This document shows, one piece after another, positions 39,867 to 50,440 of a stretch of DNA of 64,000 nucleotides. The stretch is from Lepidurus packardi. Lineage: Eukaryota > Arthropoda > Branchiopoda > Notostraca > Triopsidae. The position numbers were made by a program, and so were the translations under genes. The first letter of the stretch is position 1. Every line of letters begins with the position of its first letter. The DNA lies in contig JAKZAN010000002.1 of the NCBI GenBank assembly GCA_023053545.1, positions 168,501 through 232,500 on the forward strand. Direction: 5' to 3'. The notes beneath the pieces are model-generated. The model made no database searches. It saw only the letters and a list, made by a program, of their open reading frames with translations, and was not told the DNA's origin.

Positions 39867-40243
39867 ATACGCCGTCAACCTCTACTTCTACTTCTAATCA
39901 GTCAGACTTGCAAATGGTATATACAGCTCTTCCTGTTGCTGACGACATCAAGCAGGAAGTACAGGAATCTGAAACGACGAATTCTTCCAAGGATCCAGAG
40001 ATCCAAAATACCGATCCGGGACTTTGGGACATTAGCAATGCTAACGTAGTAGACTATTGGATTCGGTGTGGGCCATCATCATGCCAAAATGATGAGAGCG
40101 ACTTTTCCAACTCGCGCAGAGTTTACGAAGGATGTAATGGAGAGAATGCTAGGGTGAGGTACTGTTCGAAGAATATATTCAAACGTGAGCTTAGGAATGG
40201 CGAGTCCGTTAAACGGGAGTGGGTAATTTATTCGCCATCCCAG
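39867..40243 (+). pseudogene. ZMYM1-like hAT transposase gene, exon 2 first part
   Basis: Coding from the acceptor at 39866: a Ser/Thr-rich linker, then DPGLWDISNANVVDYWIRCG, the TTF-type zinc-finger start (RYCSKNIFKRELRNGESVKR) and EWVIYSPSQ. Split at SPSQ by gypsy C. The frame continues without loss at 49268 as GRLYCFVCRLFSKTEAFF. Confidence 0.82.
40240..40243. repeat. Gypsy C target duplication, left (CCAG)
   Basis: CCAG, repeated at 49264-49267. Confidence 0.85.
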
Positions 40244-40316
40244 TGTCACGTGTGGCCTGGGGAAAATGCCTACGGCCCCTGAACTGGGGAAAGGGCTTGA
40301 TTTCTGATGTAGTATG
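40244..40316 (+). repeat. Gypsy C 5' LTR, first part
   Basis: TGTCACGTGTGGCCTGGGGA ... to GTATG. The LTR continues at 45174 after the gypsy D insertion. A short frame read across this junction is not a gene. Confidence 0.92.
40312..40316. repeat. Gypsy D target duplication, left (GTATG)
   Basis: GTATG, repeated at 45169-45173. Confidence 0.9.
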
Positions 40317-40537
40317 TGTTATGAAGCAGAGTCAGCAGTATAGTAGTCGCAAAGTAAAGGGGTAAGCCAAGTAGAGTGCAGGGAAGTCAATATGAGAGAA
40401 AGTGAGGCAAGCAGTAAACTGATAGTACGTAGGTTGAAGGTTCAATGCTGACTGTGTGTATTGACAGGGTGCACCGGCTCCATACTGTCTAACAGAGCCA
40501 TCTGTTACAGGGTACAACTTATAATGGAAACATAACA
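40317..40537 (-). repeat. Gypsy D 3' LTR
   Basis: Plus-strand view TGTTATGAAGCAGAG ... GGAAACATAACA, 221 bp, with matching inverted ends TGTTATG/CATAACA. Confidence 0.95.
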
Positions 40538-40552
40538 AATTCCTCCCCCGTA
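40538..40552 (-). promoter_or_regulatory. Gypsy D polypurine tract
   Basis: Minus strand ACGGGGGAGGAATT directly before the 3' LTR; primes plus-strand DNA synthesis in LTR elements. Confidence 0.8.
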
Positions 40553-40606
40553 ACTGAAAAACCCCCAAATGATACACCCACGACCGTTTACAAAACAACA
40601 CATCAT

Positions 40607-43600
40607 TTAAGTGTAATCTAGCTTCTTCGAGCTGTTCTTCAATCGTTCCGAACGTCTGGGTTCCACCGGATTGTTAGGCAACCGGATGCGGGGAACGGGC
40701 GCCTCTGGTGACTTCTGCTGTGACTGAGGCTCAACTGGAACCGCAGGCGGACCATCAAACACCTTCTCAGGGGCCGCCACCTGGTCTGCTTGAGGAGCAA
40801 CCTGTTCAAACAAAGGCTTATTAGTATGCGGAGCTGAAGGCTGGACGGCTTGGGGAAATGGTGGACGGAACACTTCGACGACCGCTTCGTCCAGCTCGTT
40901 TCCTTCGTCGCTTCTTCTTATCTGGTCCCAATGGCGCTTCACAAGCGAGTCTCCTACTCGGACTTCGTAAAGGTACTTTCCGAGACGCCGGGCAATCATG
41001 GCCTGTTGCCACTTGGGGTAACCTTTGCGGAAATCCCGAACCATGACCGGGTCTCCTTGGGAATATTCGGCGCTAGACGTAGGAGACGGAACGTCGAAAG
41101 CAGTGGGTTTGCTTGGCAGAAGTAGGTCCAGCTTGGTTCTGGGGGAATAGCCCAACAAAACTTCTGCTGGACATTTCCCCGTGGAAGCGTGCTGTGTTGT
41201 GCGATAACCGAAGAGAAATCTTGACAGTTTCGCTTGCAGTGACAAGGAATCTTGGCTAGCTTTGCGTAGGCTGGTTTTTAGGGATTGGACGAAACGTTCG
41301 GCTAGCCCATTCGTCTGGGGATGGTAAGGCGCCCCCATCAAATGGCTAATCCCATTCTGCTTGACAAAAACCGCCATTTCCTCTGACGTAAACTGAGGCC
41401 CGTTATCGGTCACGAGCTCGGAAGGCAGCCCAAAACGCGCAAAAATGGAGCGCAAGATTTCAATCGTCGCTTCCGTTGTAGTAGTGTGGACCACAAAGGC
41501 TTCTGGCCATTTGGTGTAAGCGTCCATGAGCAAAAATATCATTTTTCCCTCTATAGGGCCCGCAAAGTCTGCGTGTAAACGTTGCCATGGTCCTTTGGGA
41601 GTTGGCCAAGCAGCATTTTTGAGTTGGTTTGGGGATCGCACTGCTACCTTGCATTGAGGACATTTTCCAACCAACCTAGTTATCTCTTGATCCATTGCAG
41701 GCCACCAAAATTTACTCCGTGCCATGGATTTGGTGCGTGCAATACCAGTATGTCCTTCGTGCAATAAGGTAAGGACATCGTTACGTAACGTTGAAGGAAC
41801 TACGACACGACGTCCCCAGAGGATGGCGTCGTTTTCCAGCGACAACTCAAAACGCCGCATGTGAAACGGTTTTAATTCAACAGGAATCTTACCGGTCTTC
41901 CAACCACTCTTAACGAAACCTTGAACTTGGCCGAGTAGTGGATCCTGCTTTTGTTCTCGCAATAATTTTTCGAACGTAAGGGGTAAGCCCTCCAAAATTC
42001 CTAGGTTACAACAACTGGCAGCCATGGCCGCATAATCCACGGAGGTGTAGGGTAATGGTGATCTTGAGAGGGTATCCGCATTTGCGTTCTCTTCCGACCG
42101 ACGAAATTCCATTTCGTACGTGTAGGCCGTCAGTTTTAAAGCCCAACGTTGCATACGTGCTGCAGCAATTGCGGAAACTCCAGATTTGGGACCCAAGATC
42201 GAGAGCAACGGTTTATGGTCCGTGACCAGTGTAAAACTCCTCCCGAACAAATAGTCGTGGAATCGCGAAACCCCAAAAATGATGGCAAGAGCTTCGCGCT
42301 CGATTTGGGAGTAGTTTCTCTCAGCTTTCGACAGTGTTTTGGAGGCATACGCAACAGGACGCTCGTCTCCATTTGGGAACCGATGTGACAAGACAGCAGC
42401 GACTCCTACGGACGACGCGTCACACTCTAAGCGAATCGGCAAAGTCGGGTCATAGTGACACAGAACCTGCTGGGAGCTGAGATTTTGCTTCAGTCTTTTC
42501 CAAGCTTCTTCTTGAGGATGTCCCCAATGAAAACTACAACCTTGTCGGGTCAGTGCGGTCAATGGTTCCGCCAGTGTGGCTAAGTTTTTTATAAACTTCC
42601 CATAATACTGAACCAAGCCCAGGAAGGATTTGATGTCTTTTGCATTCTTGGGCTTGGGCGCTTCTGAAACGGCACGTACTTTCGACGGGTCTGTTTTCAA
42701 TCCGTCTGCAGAAACAATGATCCCCAGATATGGTACTTCAGTCCGTCCGAAAAAGCATTTGGACAAATCTAATCTAACATTGGCCTCTTGCAGCCGTTTA
42801 AGAACTTCCTCTGCCCGTTTTTTGTGTTCTTCCTTCGTAGTCCCGGATACAAGTATGTCATCCAGGTAGCATTTAACAAAGGGCAGGTCACGAAGTAATT
42901 CATCCATGAATTTTTGGAACTTCGCTGGAGCAGAAGCAATTCCGAATGGTAATCTGCAGTATTGATATAAACCCCACTGGGTGTTGATTGTTGTCAACGG
43001 TTGGGATTCAGTGGCAAGGGAAAGCTGTAAATAAGCTTGCGAAAGATCCAACTTACTAAAGAAGGCTCCGCCTTCTAAAGTAGCGAAAAGATCCGCTGGT
43101 TTTGGTAGAGGATACTGGTCGATTAAGAGTTCGGGGTTTACGGACATTTTGTAATCTCCGCAGATACGAAAATGACCATTAGGTTTTGGGACTACTACGA
43201 TTGGTGCAGCCCAATCGCTATAATCGAATTTCTTTATTATTCCGTCAGCTTCTAACCGATCAAGTTCCTTTTTTACTGGTTCACGTAAGGCATAAGGAAG
43301 GGAACGCGGTCTGTTAAAGCGAGGAATAGCCGAAGGCTTCAAATCTAATTTGACCTCCGCAATTGGTGTTGTTCGAAAGTCCAAGGATTCAAACAACGGA
43401 GCGTATTGCGCACGGAGGCGCTCCGGAGAACAAAGCTGTCCTGGAAACTCCAGGGTGTTAACGCGGGCAGAAGCAAATAAGCTTCCGATCTCGGCGTCAA
43501 TTCCGAACTGTTTAAGGATGTCACGACCCAGCACCGGATCCCGCGGCAGGTCAACCACTCCGAGGTCGACTGCCAATGTAGTGCCCTGAAGGCTTAAAGG

Positions 43601-44701
43601 CATATTGACTTTGCCGATAATTGGTACACCATGACCAGTGAACGCATTTACCCTAACTTCGGGAGCCTGTAGTGACGGAGATCCCAATTGTCTCCATGTA
43701 GCTTTAGGTATTAGGGAAACGGATGAGCCTGTATCCAACTCCATTTTAACGGGTTGCCCAGCGATGCAAACGTCAATCCAATAGGGTTCTGAGTGGCCCA
43801 TTTTGGATAAAAAAACAGAGCGGAGAGAGTCAAGCCTTTCGCTATAATCTTCATTGTCCGATTCTTCTTGAAGATAATGAGATTTAGCCCTGTTATCGTT
43901 TTGACTCTTCTGATTACCAGGGAAACTAATCCTTGATTCTGATGGCAACGTTGACCGACTGCGACAGACCGCCGCAAAATGTCCCTTCTTATGGCAGGCT
44001 TTGCAGACTTGGTTTAAGGCAGGACAGTTCTTGCTGTTAGCTTTATGAGCACTGTTGCCACACCGGAAACAAGATCCCGGGGATCCAGGCCTACTCTTCT
44101 GTAGAGCGTTAACTGCGCCCGCTAAAGACATTTGCTGGGCTTTCGACTTAGCGTTTTCAAGAGACGCAGCCAATTGAAATGCCCTGTTCAACGTTAAATC
44201 CGATTCTGAGAGAAGCTTGCCTTGGACATTTACGTCATGAAGGCCTACAACGAAAGCATCTCGCAACGCGGACTCCAGGAAACTGCCAAAATTGCAGTCG
44301 CGAGACAACATGCGTAGCTCGGCAAGAAAATCCTTGAGCGATTCCCCTTGCTTCTGAGTTCTCTTATAAAAATTGAAACGTTCTGCTATTTCTATTGTCG
44401 ATTCCACGAAATGTGAATTTAAGATATCGCAAATCTCTTCGAAAGATTTCGAGGTTGGCTCAGCAGGTGAACATAACTTCCAAAGCGTTTGACAAGCGAA
44501 GTCGCCAACCAATGGAAAAAAACAAGCCCTCTTTTGCTCAGGGTCAACAATGCCGTTGGCGATATAAAACTGGCAGAGTCTGCTTAAGTATATACGCCAG
44601 TTGCTATCTTGTACATAAGGCTCGATACTTCCCAAAACCCGACCAGCAGAAACCGCAGACGAAGCTGGGTTGGTTCTTGCAGCTGCGACGGATGTAGCCA
44701 T
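40607..44701 (-). CDS. Gypsy D Gag-Pol polyprotein
   Basis: 1364 residues in one frame. Gag is at 1-250, with two zinc knuckles (CFRCGNSAHKANSKNC at ~211 and CKACHKKGHFAAVC at ~233). The protease active site is MELDTGSSVSLI (Asp ~323). RT carries motif A in SKLDLSQAYLQL (~550) and CYLDDILVS at 612-615. RNase H has LECDASSVGVAAVLS and TDHKPLL. The integrase zinc region is HEGHTGIARTK ... CPQCK, and the DDE core is DFAGPI, LVTDNGPQFTSEE and HPQTNGLAERF. The basic C-terminus lacks a recognised chromodomain. Gag and Pol are fused without a frameshift, as in some K02A2.6-like elements. The start is the first ATG (44701), in a context free of upstream stops in the leader. Confidence 0.95.
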   Translation of the reverse strand: MATSVAAARTNPASSAVSAGRVLGSIEPYVQDSNWRIYLSRLCQFYIANGIVDPEQKRACFFPLVGDFACQTLWKLCSPAEPTSKSFEEICDILNSHFVESTIEIAERFNFYKRTQKQGESLKDFLAELRMLSRDCNFGSFLESALRDAFVVGLHDVNVQGKLLSESDLTLNRAFQLAASLENAKSKAQQMSLAGAVNALQKSRPGSPGSCFRCGNSAHKANSKNCPALNQVCKACHKKGHFAAVCRSRSTLPSESRISFPGNQKSQNDNRAKSHYLQEESDNEDYSERLDSLRSVFLSKMGHSEPYWIDVCIAGQPVKMELDTGSSVSLIPKATWRQLGSPSLQAPEVRVNAFTGHGVPIIGKVNMPLSLQGTTLAVDLGVVDLPRDPVLGRDILKQFGIDAEIGSLFASARVNTLEFPGQLCSPERLRAQYAPLFESLDFRTTPIAEVKLDLKPSAIPRFNRPRSLPYALREPVKKELDRLEADGIIKKFDYSDWAAPIVVVPKPNGHFRICGDYKMSVNPELLIDQYPLPKPADLFATLEGGAFFSKLDLSQAYLQLSLATESQPLTTINTQWGLYQYCRLPFGIASAPAKFQKFMDELLRDLPFVKCYLDDILVSGTTKEEHKKRAEEVLKRLQEANVRLDLSKCFFGRTEVPYLGIIVSADGLKTDPSKVRAVSEAPKPKNAKDIKSFLGLVQYYGKFIKNLATLAEPLTALTRQGCSFHWGHPQEEAWKRLKQNLSSQQVLCHYDPTLPIRLECDASSVGVAAVLSHRFPNGDERPVAYASKTLSKAERNYSQIEREALAIIFGVSRFHDYLFGRSFTLVTDHKPLLSILGPKSGVSAIAAARMQRWALKLTAYTYEMEFRRSEENANADTLSRSPLPYTSVDYAAMAASCCNLGILEGLPLTFEKLLREQKQDPLLGQVQGFVKSGWKTGKIPVELKPFHMRRFELSLENDAILWGRRVVVPSTLRNDVLTLLHEGHTGIARTKSMARSKFWWPAMDQEITRLVGKCPQCKVAVRSPNQLKNAAWPTPKGPWQRLHADFAGPIEGKMIFLLMDAYTKWPEAFVVHTTTTEATIEILRSIFARFGLPSELVTDNGPQFTSEEMAVFVKQNGISHLMGAPYHPQTNGLAERFVQSLKTSLRKASQDSLSLQAKLSRFLFGYRTTQHASTGKCPAEVLLGYSPRTKLDLLLPSKPTAFDVPSPTSSAEYSQGDPVMVRDFRKGYPKWQQAMIARRLGKYLYEVRVGDSLVKRHWDQIRRSDEGNELDEAVVEVFRPPFPQAVQPSAPHTNKPLFEQVAPQADQVAAPEKVFDGPPAVPVEPQSQQKSPEAPVPRIRLPNNPVEPRRSERLKNSSKKLDYT

Positions 44702-44922
44702 GACGTCAACAGGTAACGGTAAGTCGCGAAAACGAAAAGGGAATGGAACAAAACAAAAAGAACGAGCTCACCCGAGATGAACTGGCACGGTGAACGGCGC
44801 AGTTGAAGTTGCCTCCGGCAAGGTAGGGCAAGGAACTCAGGTGACTGCGTAGTTCGATCAGCCTCGTCAAAGCAAATCCACATGCAAAAGTCCCCAGATG
44901 ACAACCGACACTGTCAAAAAAA

Positions 44923-44940
44923 ATCCCATCCTCGTCGCCA
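44923..44940 (-). promoter_or_regulatory. Gypsy D primer-binding site
   Basis: Minus-strand TGGCGACGAGGATGGGAT, seven bases inside the 5' LTR. Confidence 0.82.
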
Positions 44941-44947
44941 AAATACT

Positions 44948-45168
44948 TGTTATGAAGCAGAGTCAGCAGTATAGTAGTCGCAAAGTAAAGGGGTAAGCCA
45001 AGTAGAGTGCAGGGAAGTCAATATGAGAGAAAGTGAGGCAAGCAGTAAACTGATAGTACGTAGGTTGAAGGTTCAATGCTGACTGTGTGTATTGACAGGG
45101 TGCACCGGCTCCATACTGTCTAACAGAGCCATCTGTTACAGGGTACAACTTATAATGGAAACATAACA
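44948..45168 (-). repeat. Gypsy D 5' LTR
   Basis: 221 bp, same as 40317-40537 by eye. Confidence 0.95.
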
Positions 45169-45278
45169 GTATGTTTTGCTGTTTTTGTGGAGAGTTCTTT
45201 CGCAACCTCGAAGAGAGATACACGTATTGAGATCGAGATCTGTTGAAGTTTACTTTACTTTTTACGGTTTACGCTACA
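45169..45278 (+). repeat. Gypsy C 5' LTR, second part (with GTATG copy)
   Basis: GTATG copy (45169-45173), then TTTTGCTGTTTTTGTGGAGA ... TTTACGCTACA. Matches the second half of 49086-49263. Confidence 0.92.
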
Positions 45279-45281
45279 ATT

Positions 45282-45299
45282 TGGTGGCAGCGGTGGGAT
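45282..45299 (+). promoter_or_regulatory. Gypsy C primer-binding site
   Basis: TGGTGGCAGCGGTGGGAT just after the LTR end. The leader to gag has no other feature. Confidence 0.78.
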
Positions 45300-45726
45300 A
45301 GCCGATTGTATTGCTGGCGATTGCCTACAATCTGCATTTCGTGCTGTGTAATTTGGGACTGGTAGGTCAGTGGCTGGAATCTCTTAGGAGCAATAGGAGT
45401 CCTGGGTGTGGTCGATGTGAGGTCCTTTGAAAAAGTGTACAAAGCGGGTCGCGGAGTACCTTAAATTGCTTTGGTGACAAGGACACAGTTTGACTTCTCC
45501 CTGCCTATTGCATCCACGACGAATTCTTTTTATTCCCCTTGTTGAAGCTAGCACCTCCAGTCCTAAACATTCGAAACCTCGCATGTATGGTGAGGATTCG
45601 AACATAAGTTCCTGTGACGACGTGGCAGCGCGGACTCGTCCCAGGTTAGGAACTTTTTTGCGAAGTGGGAGACTCGTTCCCCGTGCTCCACGTGTGCCCC
45701 CCGGGAACGTTATTCAGCCTTCCATT

Positions 45727-46752
45727 ATGGCGAAGCCCGAGGAAACCGGGGACAGCGAAGTGGTCCGTGCGTTGACAACGATGATGCAGCAGATGTGCCA
45801 TTCGCAGTTACAACTGCAGCAACAGTTCGTAACTCAACAACAGACCACGCAAGAGATGTTCCAGAGGTTTGCTGACCATACGTCATCGACTGCATATACG
45901 GCACCAGCGAATGCTCCCATCGTCCCGGAGTTCAGGGGTGACAGCGACGTTACCGCTTGGCTGAGGGATTTTGGACAGGTCGCCGGACTTCAGGGATGGG
46001 ACTCCCCGACGAAGCTAAGGATTGCAGCCTCCAAGCTCAGTGGAGTTGCTCGCACTTGGCATGATATCGAAGGCGAGAGCTTGCGTGATTGGAGAGAATG
46101 GAATCAGAGGTTCGGGACGGTGTTTGGGCGTAATCTGACGTTGGAGGAGTGGCTCCGCCGAGTCCAAGAGCGGGTCCAACAATCGGGCGAGTCAGTAATC
46201 CAATACGCTTTGGAAAAGGCTGATTTATGTCGGCGATGTCCGCATGCAATAGCGGAGAGCGACATAATCCCGTACTTGGTCCGTGGACTTGCATGCACTC
46301 AATATATTCCAGCCTTGTTGGTTAACTTGCCAACCACAGTTAGTACCTTCATCGACACTATTCAGCGGCTTGAAAGCGTGATGGGGTCTTTAGACGTTGG
46401 CGCTTCTGTAGGACACCCGAAATTTGTGCCCGAGGGTCGACTGCCTTCTGCCATTCCTCAACGCTTAGCGACGCCGGTGAAAGTCAGTCCGCCTCAGTCT
46501 CCAGTACCCGATTCCGTGTCCGAATTGACTTCGGCGATGAGGGAACTGACGCTGCAGCTGAACCGCAGTGTCTCGGTGAAGAGACGTGAGGGGAACTCCG
46601 GAGGGGTGGCACCTGATGAAGAACGGCCCATCGGACCCCGCAGAGCACTGGATCAGATCCAGTGCTATGGCTGCAAGATGCTCGGGCATCTGCGACGTGA
46701 TTGTCCAACAAGTCCTCGTAAGCCCTCGGGAAACGGGCAAGCCGCCCCATAG
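45727..46752 (+). CDS. Gypsy C Gag
   Basis: The frame is open from 45490; I prefer the internal ATG at 45727 (MAKPEETGDSEVVRALTTMM) because the upstream part looks like leader. 341 residues from there: a Gln-rich N-terminus, a capsid-like block (FRGDSDVTAWLRDFGQVAGL, LTLEEWLRRVQERV, ADLCRRCPHAI) and one zinc knuckle, CYGCKMLGHLRRDC, near the end. Open, so it could still supply particles. Similar in style to gypsy A Gag. Confidence 0.82.
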   Translation: MAKPEETGDSEVVRALTTMMQQMCHSQLQLQQQFVTQQQTTQEMFQRFADHTSSTAYTAPANAPIVPEFRGDSDVTAWLRDFGQVAGLQGWDSPTKLRIAASKLSGVARTWHDIEGESLRDWREWNQRFGTVFGRNLTLEEWLRRVQERVQQSGESVIQYALEKADLCRRCPHAIAESDIIPYLVRGLACTQYIPALLVNLPTTVSTFIDTIQRLESVMGSLDVGASVGHPKFVPEGRLPSAIPQRLATPVKVSPPQSPVPDSVSELTSAMRELTLQLNRSVSVKRREGNSGGVAPDEERPIGPRRALDQIQCYGCKMLGHLRRDCPTSPRKPSGNGQAAP

Positions 46753-46808
46753 GGGCAGGGTCGGCTGTTGTCTATGAAGTCCCTGCTAAAGGTTCGCGGC
46801 TTCCCACG

Positions 46809-47306
46809 TTGAGTGCCGTGATCGACGGAGTTGGTTGCGTGGAGTCACTGGTAGACAGTGGGGCCATCGGTAGTTTGGTTCGCCATCGGGATTTGGGCTC
46901 TTTGGTCGATTCAATCTCGGACAAGCACCGCTTGGATTTCCGATGCGCGAATGGGCGTCCGTTCACCTCTGTGGGTTCCGTCTCGTTGACGGTGGAGGTT
47001 CTGGGGAGAGTGGTAGAACTCCCCCGCGTCTCAGTCGTAGATAACGCACCGTTTGCGTTGATCTTGGGAAGCGATTGGTTTATGAGCGTCAATGCAACCG
47101 TCAGGGCTCGTAATGGACGGTTCGAGGTGGAGCTACCAGTATTGGTAGGCAGAGATAGTCGTCGAAGCGACGAGTTGGTTCCAAGCACGATAGTAGGATC
47201 GAATCCTGTAGCCGTGATGGAGACCTCGTGGGATGAAAACTTTCTGGAGAAGATGGAGGTTCTCGAGGTCCCATGTGATGGCGTTGAAGCGCTGTCGGGG
47301 CAGTAG
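46809..47306 (+). pseudogene. Gypsy C protease region
   Basis: Frame starting near 46770 with VESLVDSGAIGSLVRHRDLG (aspartic protease) and FALILGSDWFMS. It stops at 47306 just where the RT region should follow. Instead the sequence passes in about 140 bases to the RNase H tail. Confidence 0.82.
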
Positions 47307-47348
47307 GTTTTAATCCCTGCAGGATCACTTCGGTTCATCGCAGCAAGT

Positions 47349-48953
47349 GTGGGAGTCGATCGCGACACGTTGCACTTGGAACCGAAGCTGAGCGCCGGAC
47401 CAGGTCGCGAATGGGCTATTCCGAGTTGCTTACTAACGGCTCAGAATGTGGTCGCGGACGCACTTTCTCGCATTCCCGAAGCAGAATTTCAGCCCATTTG
47501 TGCGACAATTACTCGGTCGCAGAACAAGAGGGATGACTTCGGATTGCAACAGAGGGGCGACCGGTTTGTGGGTGCAATCATCGGCTCGCTGGAGACTGGA
47601 GAGTCGAAATATGCCGGTATTTTTACTGTGGAAGATGGTGTTCTCTATCGCACATTGGGGGATCACAGGAGAAGGTTGAGGCTGGTTGTACCACGGTGTA
47701 TGCGACGCATCGTGCTGTCTGAATGCCACGACAGTGTCAGTGGAGGACATGTCGGCATAGCAAAAACGCTCGACAAGGTTCATAATCGGTACTGGTGGCC
47801 GAAAATGAACAAACACGTGCGTGAATATGTTAGTTCCTGCATCCGTTGTCAGATGTTTAAGCCCGTGATTGGGAGGCCCGCAGGGGAATTACAGCCGATA
47901 CGCGCACAAAGTATTCCATTCCATGCCATCGGGATTGACCATGTGGGACCTCTTCATCCAACCGATCGTGGCAATAAGCACGTCCTCGTAGCTGTCGACT
48001 ACGCGACACGTTGGATTGAAGCCGCCGCCGTCCCCGATACCTCGACATCGGTGGCCGCGGATTTTCTGTTAAACCAAGTAGTTTATCGTCACGGAGCACC
48101 TCTCAAGTTGATAAGTGATCGCGGAACGGCGTTTACCGCCCAACTGTTTGAAGACGCATTGGATACTCTGGGGGTGCGACACGTTATGGCTGCTGCATAC
48201 CACCCTCAGTCAAATGGGTTGTGTGAACGCACCAATCGTAGTTTAATTGGCGTAATGGCCTTGTGTCTTGGAGACAGTGAACGAAACTGGGATCGTTTCG
48301 TCCCCTAGGCTGTCTTCGCATTGAATACCTCTCGTCAGGAGACGACGAAGTACTCTCCATTCGAGCTTGTGTATGGGAGACTTCCGGTCCTGCCAGAGTA
48401 CACTCAGTATCCCTGGCCGGAAGAGGCGCCCACTGGCTATCGTAGCTTCCTTCAGCGGGTTCGAAGAATGTTACGGCTGGCTCGTCGGCGAACGCGGGCA
48501 GAACAGCGCAAGCAAATCGGGTACACCAATGCTCGACGGAGCTCCGCTCCTATCTACCCAGTGAATTCACTTGTATGGGTATTGCGTCCAAGGAAGAACG
48601 GTACCAAAAACCGGAAATTCCAGCCCCGATTCCAGGGCCCATTTCGGGTTATGAAACGGCTCACTCCGGTCACGTATAGAGTAGAAGACTTGCCTAATCG
48701 CCGTTCAAGGAAGATATGGCGCATCTTCCCCGTGCATGTGAGCCAGATGAAACCGTTTAAGGCTGGCTTCATTAGTGCCAGCGAGTCCGGAAGTGAATGC
48801 GACGATGCTGACTTAAACGACGAACCGGTCGGACACTGCGATGGAAATCCCTCGTCTTCGCCACCCGTGGTGGATGAAATCCCTAACCCACTGCGTACAC
48901 GGGTCGGGCGTGTTGTTCGTCGGCCTCGTTATTTAGCGGATTATACGGAATAA
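47349..48953 (+). pseudogene. Gypsy C RNase H tail and integrase, one nonsense codon
   Basis: Begins with QNVVADALSR, the last RNase H motif, then integrase: HHCC (CHDSVSGGHVGIAKT ... CIRCQM), DDE (IDHVGPLHPTD, LISDRGTAFTAQ, YHPQSNGLCERTNRSL), then an in-frame TAG at 48306-48308, then AVFALNTSRQETTKYSPFEL and the GPF-like C-terminus. Apart from the TAG the integrase frame is open to 48953. RT is absent, so the retained parts cannot support reverse transcription. Confidence 0.88.
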
Positions 48954-49085
48954 CCTTTCTTCTTGTTCTTTCGCTTTCTTTTGTTCATATTACCTGATTA
49001 TGAAAAAAAAATGTGATCTCTTTGTGTCATTACCCCTTAGTTCGGGCTCGCGCCGAGGGGGGCGCTAAAGGGTAGTGTGGCCGAG

Positions 49086-49263
49086 TGTCACGTGTGGCCT
49101 GGGGAAAATGCCTACGGCCCCTGAACTGGGGAAAGGGCTTGGTTTCTGATGTGGTATGTTTTGCTGTTTTTGTGGAGAGTTCTTTCGCAACCTCGAAGAG
49201 AGATACACGTATTGAGATCGAGATCTGTTGAAGTTTACTTTACTTTTTACGGTTTACGCTACA
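49086..49263 (+). repeat. Gypsy C 3' LTR
   Basis: 178 bp. Two A-to-G differences from the 5' copy. Confidence 0.93.
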
Positions 49264-49267
49264 CCAG
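49264..49267. repeat. Gypsy C target duplication, right (CCAG)
   Basis: Second CCAG copy. Confidence 0.85.
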
Positions 49268-50430
49268 GGTCGTTTATACTGCTTCGTTTGTCGTCTGTTT
49301 TCCAAGACGGAAGCTTTTTTCACTAAAGCTGGTTTCAATGATTGGAAACACAACAATCTTATAACGGAGCATGGAAACGGAGATGAACATCGCAAGTGCA
49401 TGTTGACGTACTTGACACGGCATAAGGAAATTGGTACCTTAGACAGTTTATTACTCGAACAGCATCGTTCAGAGCAGGAATACTGGTGTAAGGTTTTGAC
49501 ACGTGTTGTTGCAGTTGTCCATTTTCTTGCATCTAGAGGTTTGCCTTTTCGCGGAGATAACCAAACTATAGGATCAGCAAAGAATGGGAATTACTTAGGC
49601 ATTTTGGAGCTCCTGAGTGAATTTGACCCTTTCTTGAAAGAGCATATCGAACTTCACGGAAATCGGGGAAAGGGGAAACCTTCTTATTTGTCAGCGAATA
49701 TTTGTGAGGAATTCATTGAACTAATTGGACAAGAGGTTCTTCGCGTTATTCTCGAGGAAATCAAATTATCAAGGTATTATTCAATTAGTGTAGATTCGAC
49801 TCCTGACATCTCGCACACCGACCAACTGACATTTACGATCAGGTACATTAAAGGATGCGAGCCAATTGAACGCTTTTTGAAATTCATCCCTATCTTTTCT
49901 CATGGAGAAAAGAATTTGGCAGACACAATTGTAGATTTCCTGAATGATAACAACATCCCACTCTCAAATTGCCGTGGCCAGTCGTATGACAATGCTTCTA
50001 ACATGTCTGGGCGTTATACAGGTTTACAGGCACGTATCAACCAACTCAATGAGTTCGTCATCTATGTTCCTTGTGCTGGGCATACCTTGAATTTGGTTGG
50101 TGTGAAAGCGGCAGAATCTTGCCTCCAGACCGTAACATTCTTCGATTTTGTTCGGCGAGTTTATACCTTTTTCTCCGCTTCGACTCATCGATGGAGTATT
50201 CTAACAACATCTTTAGGAAACTATCTTGCGGTTAAGCGCCTGTCTGACACAAGATGGTCGTCACATTTCGATGCCGTACATGCTCTGTATGTAGGTTTCG
50301 AAAAAATTAAGCATGCGCTAGACGCTTTGTCAGTCGACACTGAACAGGAAGTAAAAACAAGGCGAGAGGCAGGGGGATTGAGCAAAAGAATGGAGTACTT
50401 GGAAACGGTCTTTTTGACGGGAGGTGTTAA
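49268..50430 (+). pseudogene. ZMYM1-like hAT transposase gene, exon 2 continued (C-terminus missing)
   Basis: Starts GRLYCFVCRLFSKTEAFF, completing the TTF-type zinc finger (CFVC ... EHRKC), then LPFRGDNQTIGSAKNGNYLG, the first catalytic Asp in YYSISVDSTPDISHTDQLTF, the second in CRGQSYDNASNMSG, VPCAGHTLNLVG and SDTRWSSHFDAVHAL. Coding ends at about EYLETVFLTGG; the helical domain and the C-terminal dimerisation block with the catalytic Glu are absent. Inactive even without the retrotransposon insertions. Confidence 0.85.
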
Positions 50431-50440
50431 GACGGGGGTG

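Larger units (their letters stand above)
40317..45168 (-). mobile_element. Ty3/gypsy retrotransposon D, intact and recent
   Basis: 4852-bp minus-strand element with two 221-bp LTRs that look identical, TSD GTATG, primer-binding site, polypurine tract and a single open 1364-codon gag-pol. All catalytic residues I can check are present. This is the best candidate for an active element in the window. Confidence 0.96.
40244..49263 (+). mobile_element. Ty3/gypsy retrotransposon C, RT deleted, 5' LTR split by gypsy D
   Basis: Plus-strand element with 178-bp LTRs (40244-40316 plus 45174-45278; and 49086-49263) differing at two positions, and TSD CCAG. It keeps gag, protease and integrase, but the reverse transcriptase and nearly all of RNase H are missing between 47306 and 47449. 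An in-frame TAG interrupts integrase. Non-autonomous. Confidence 0.93.
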
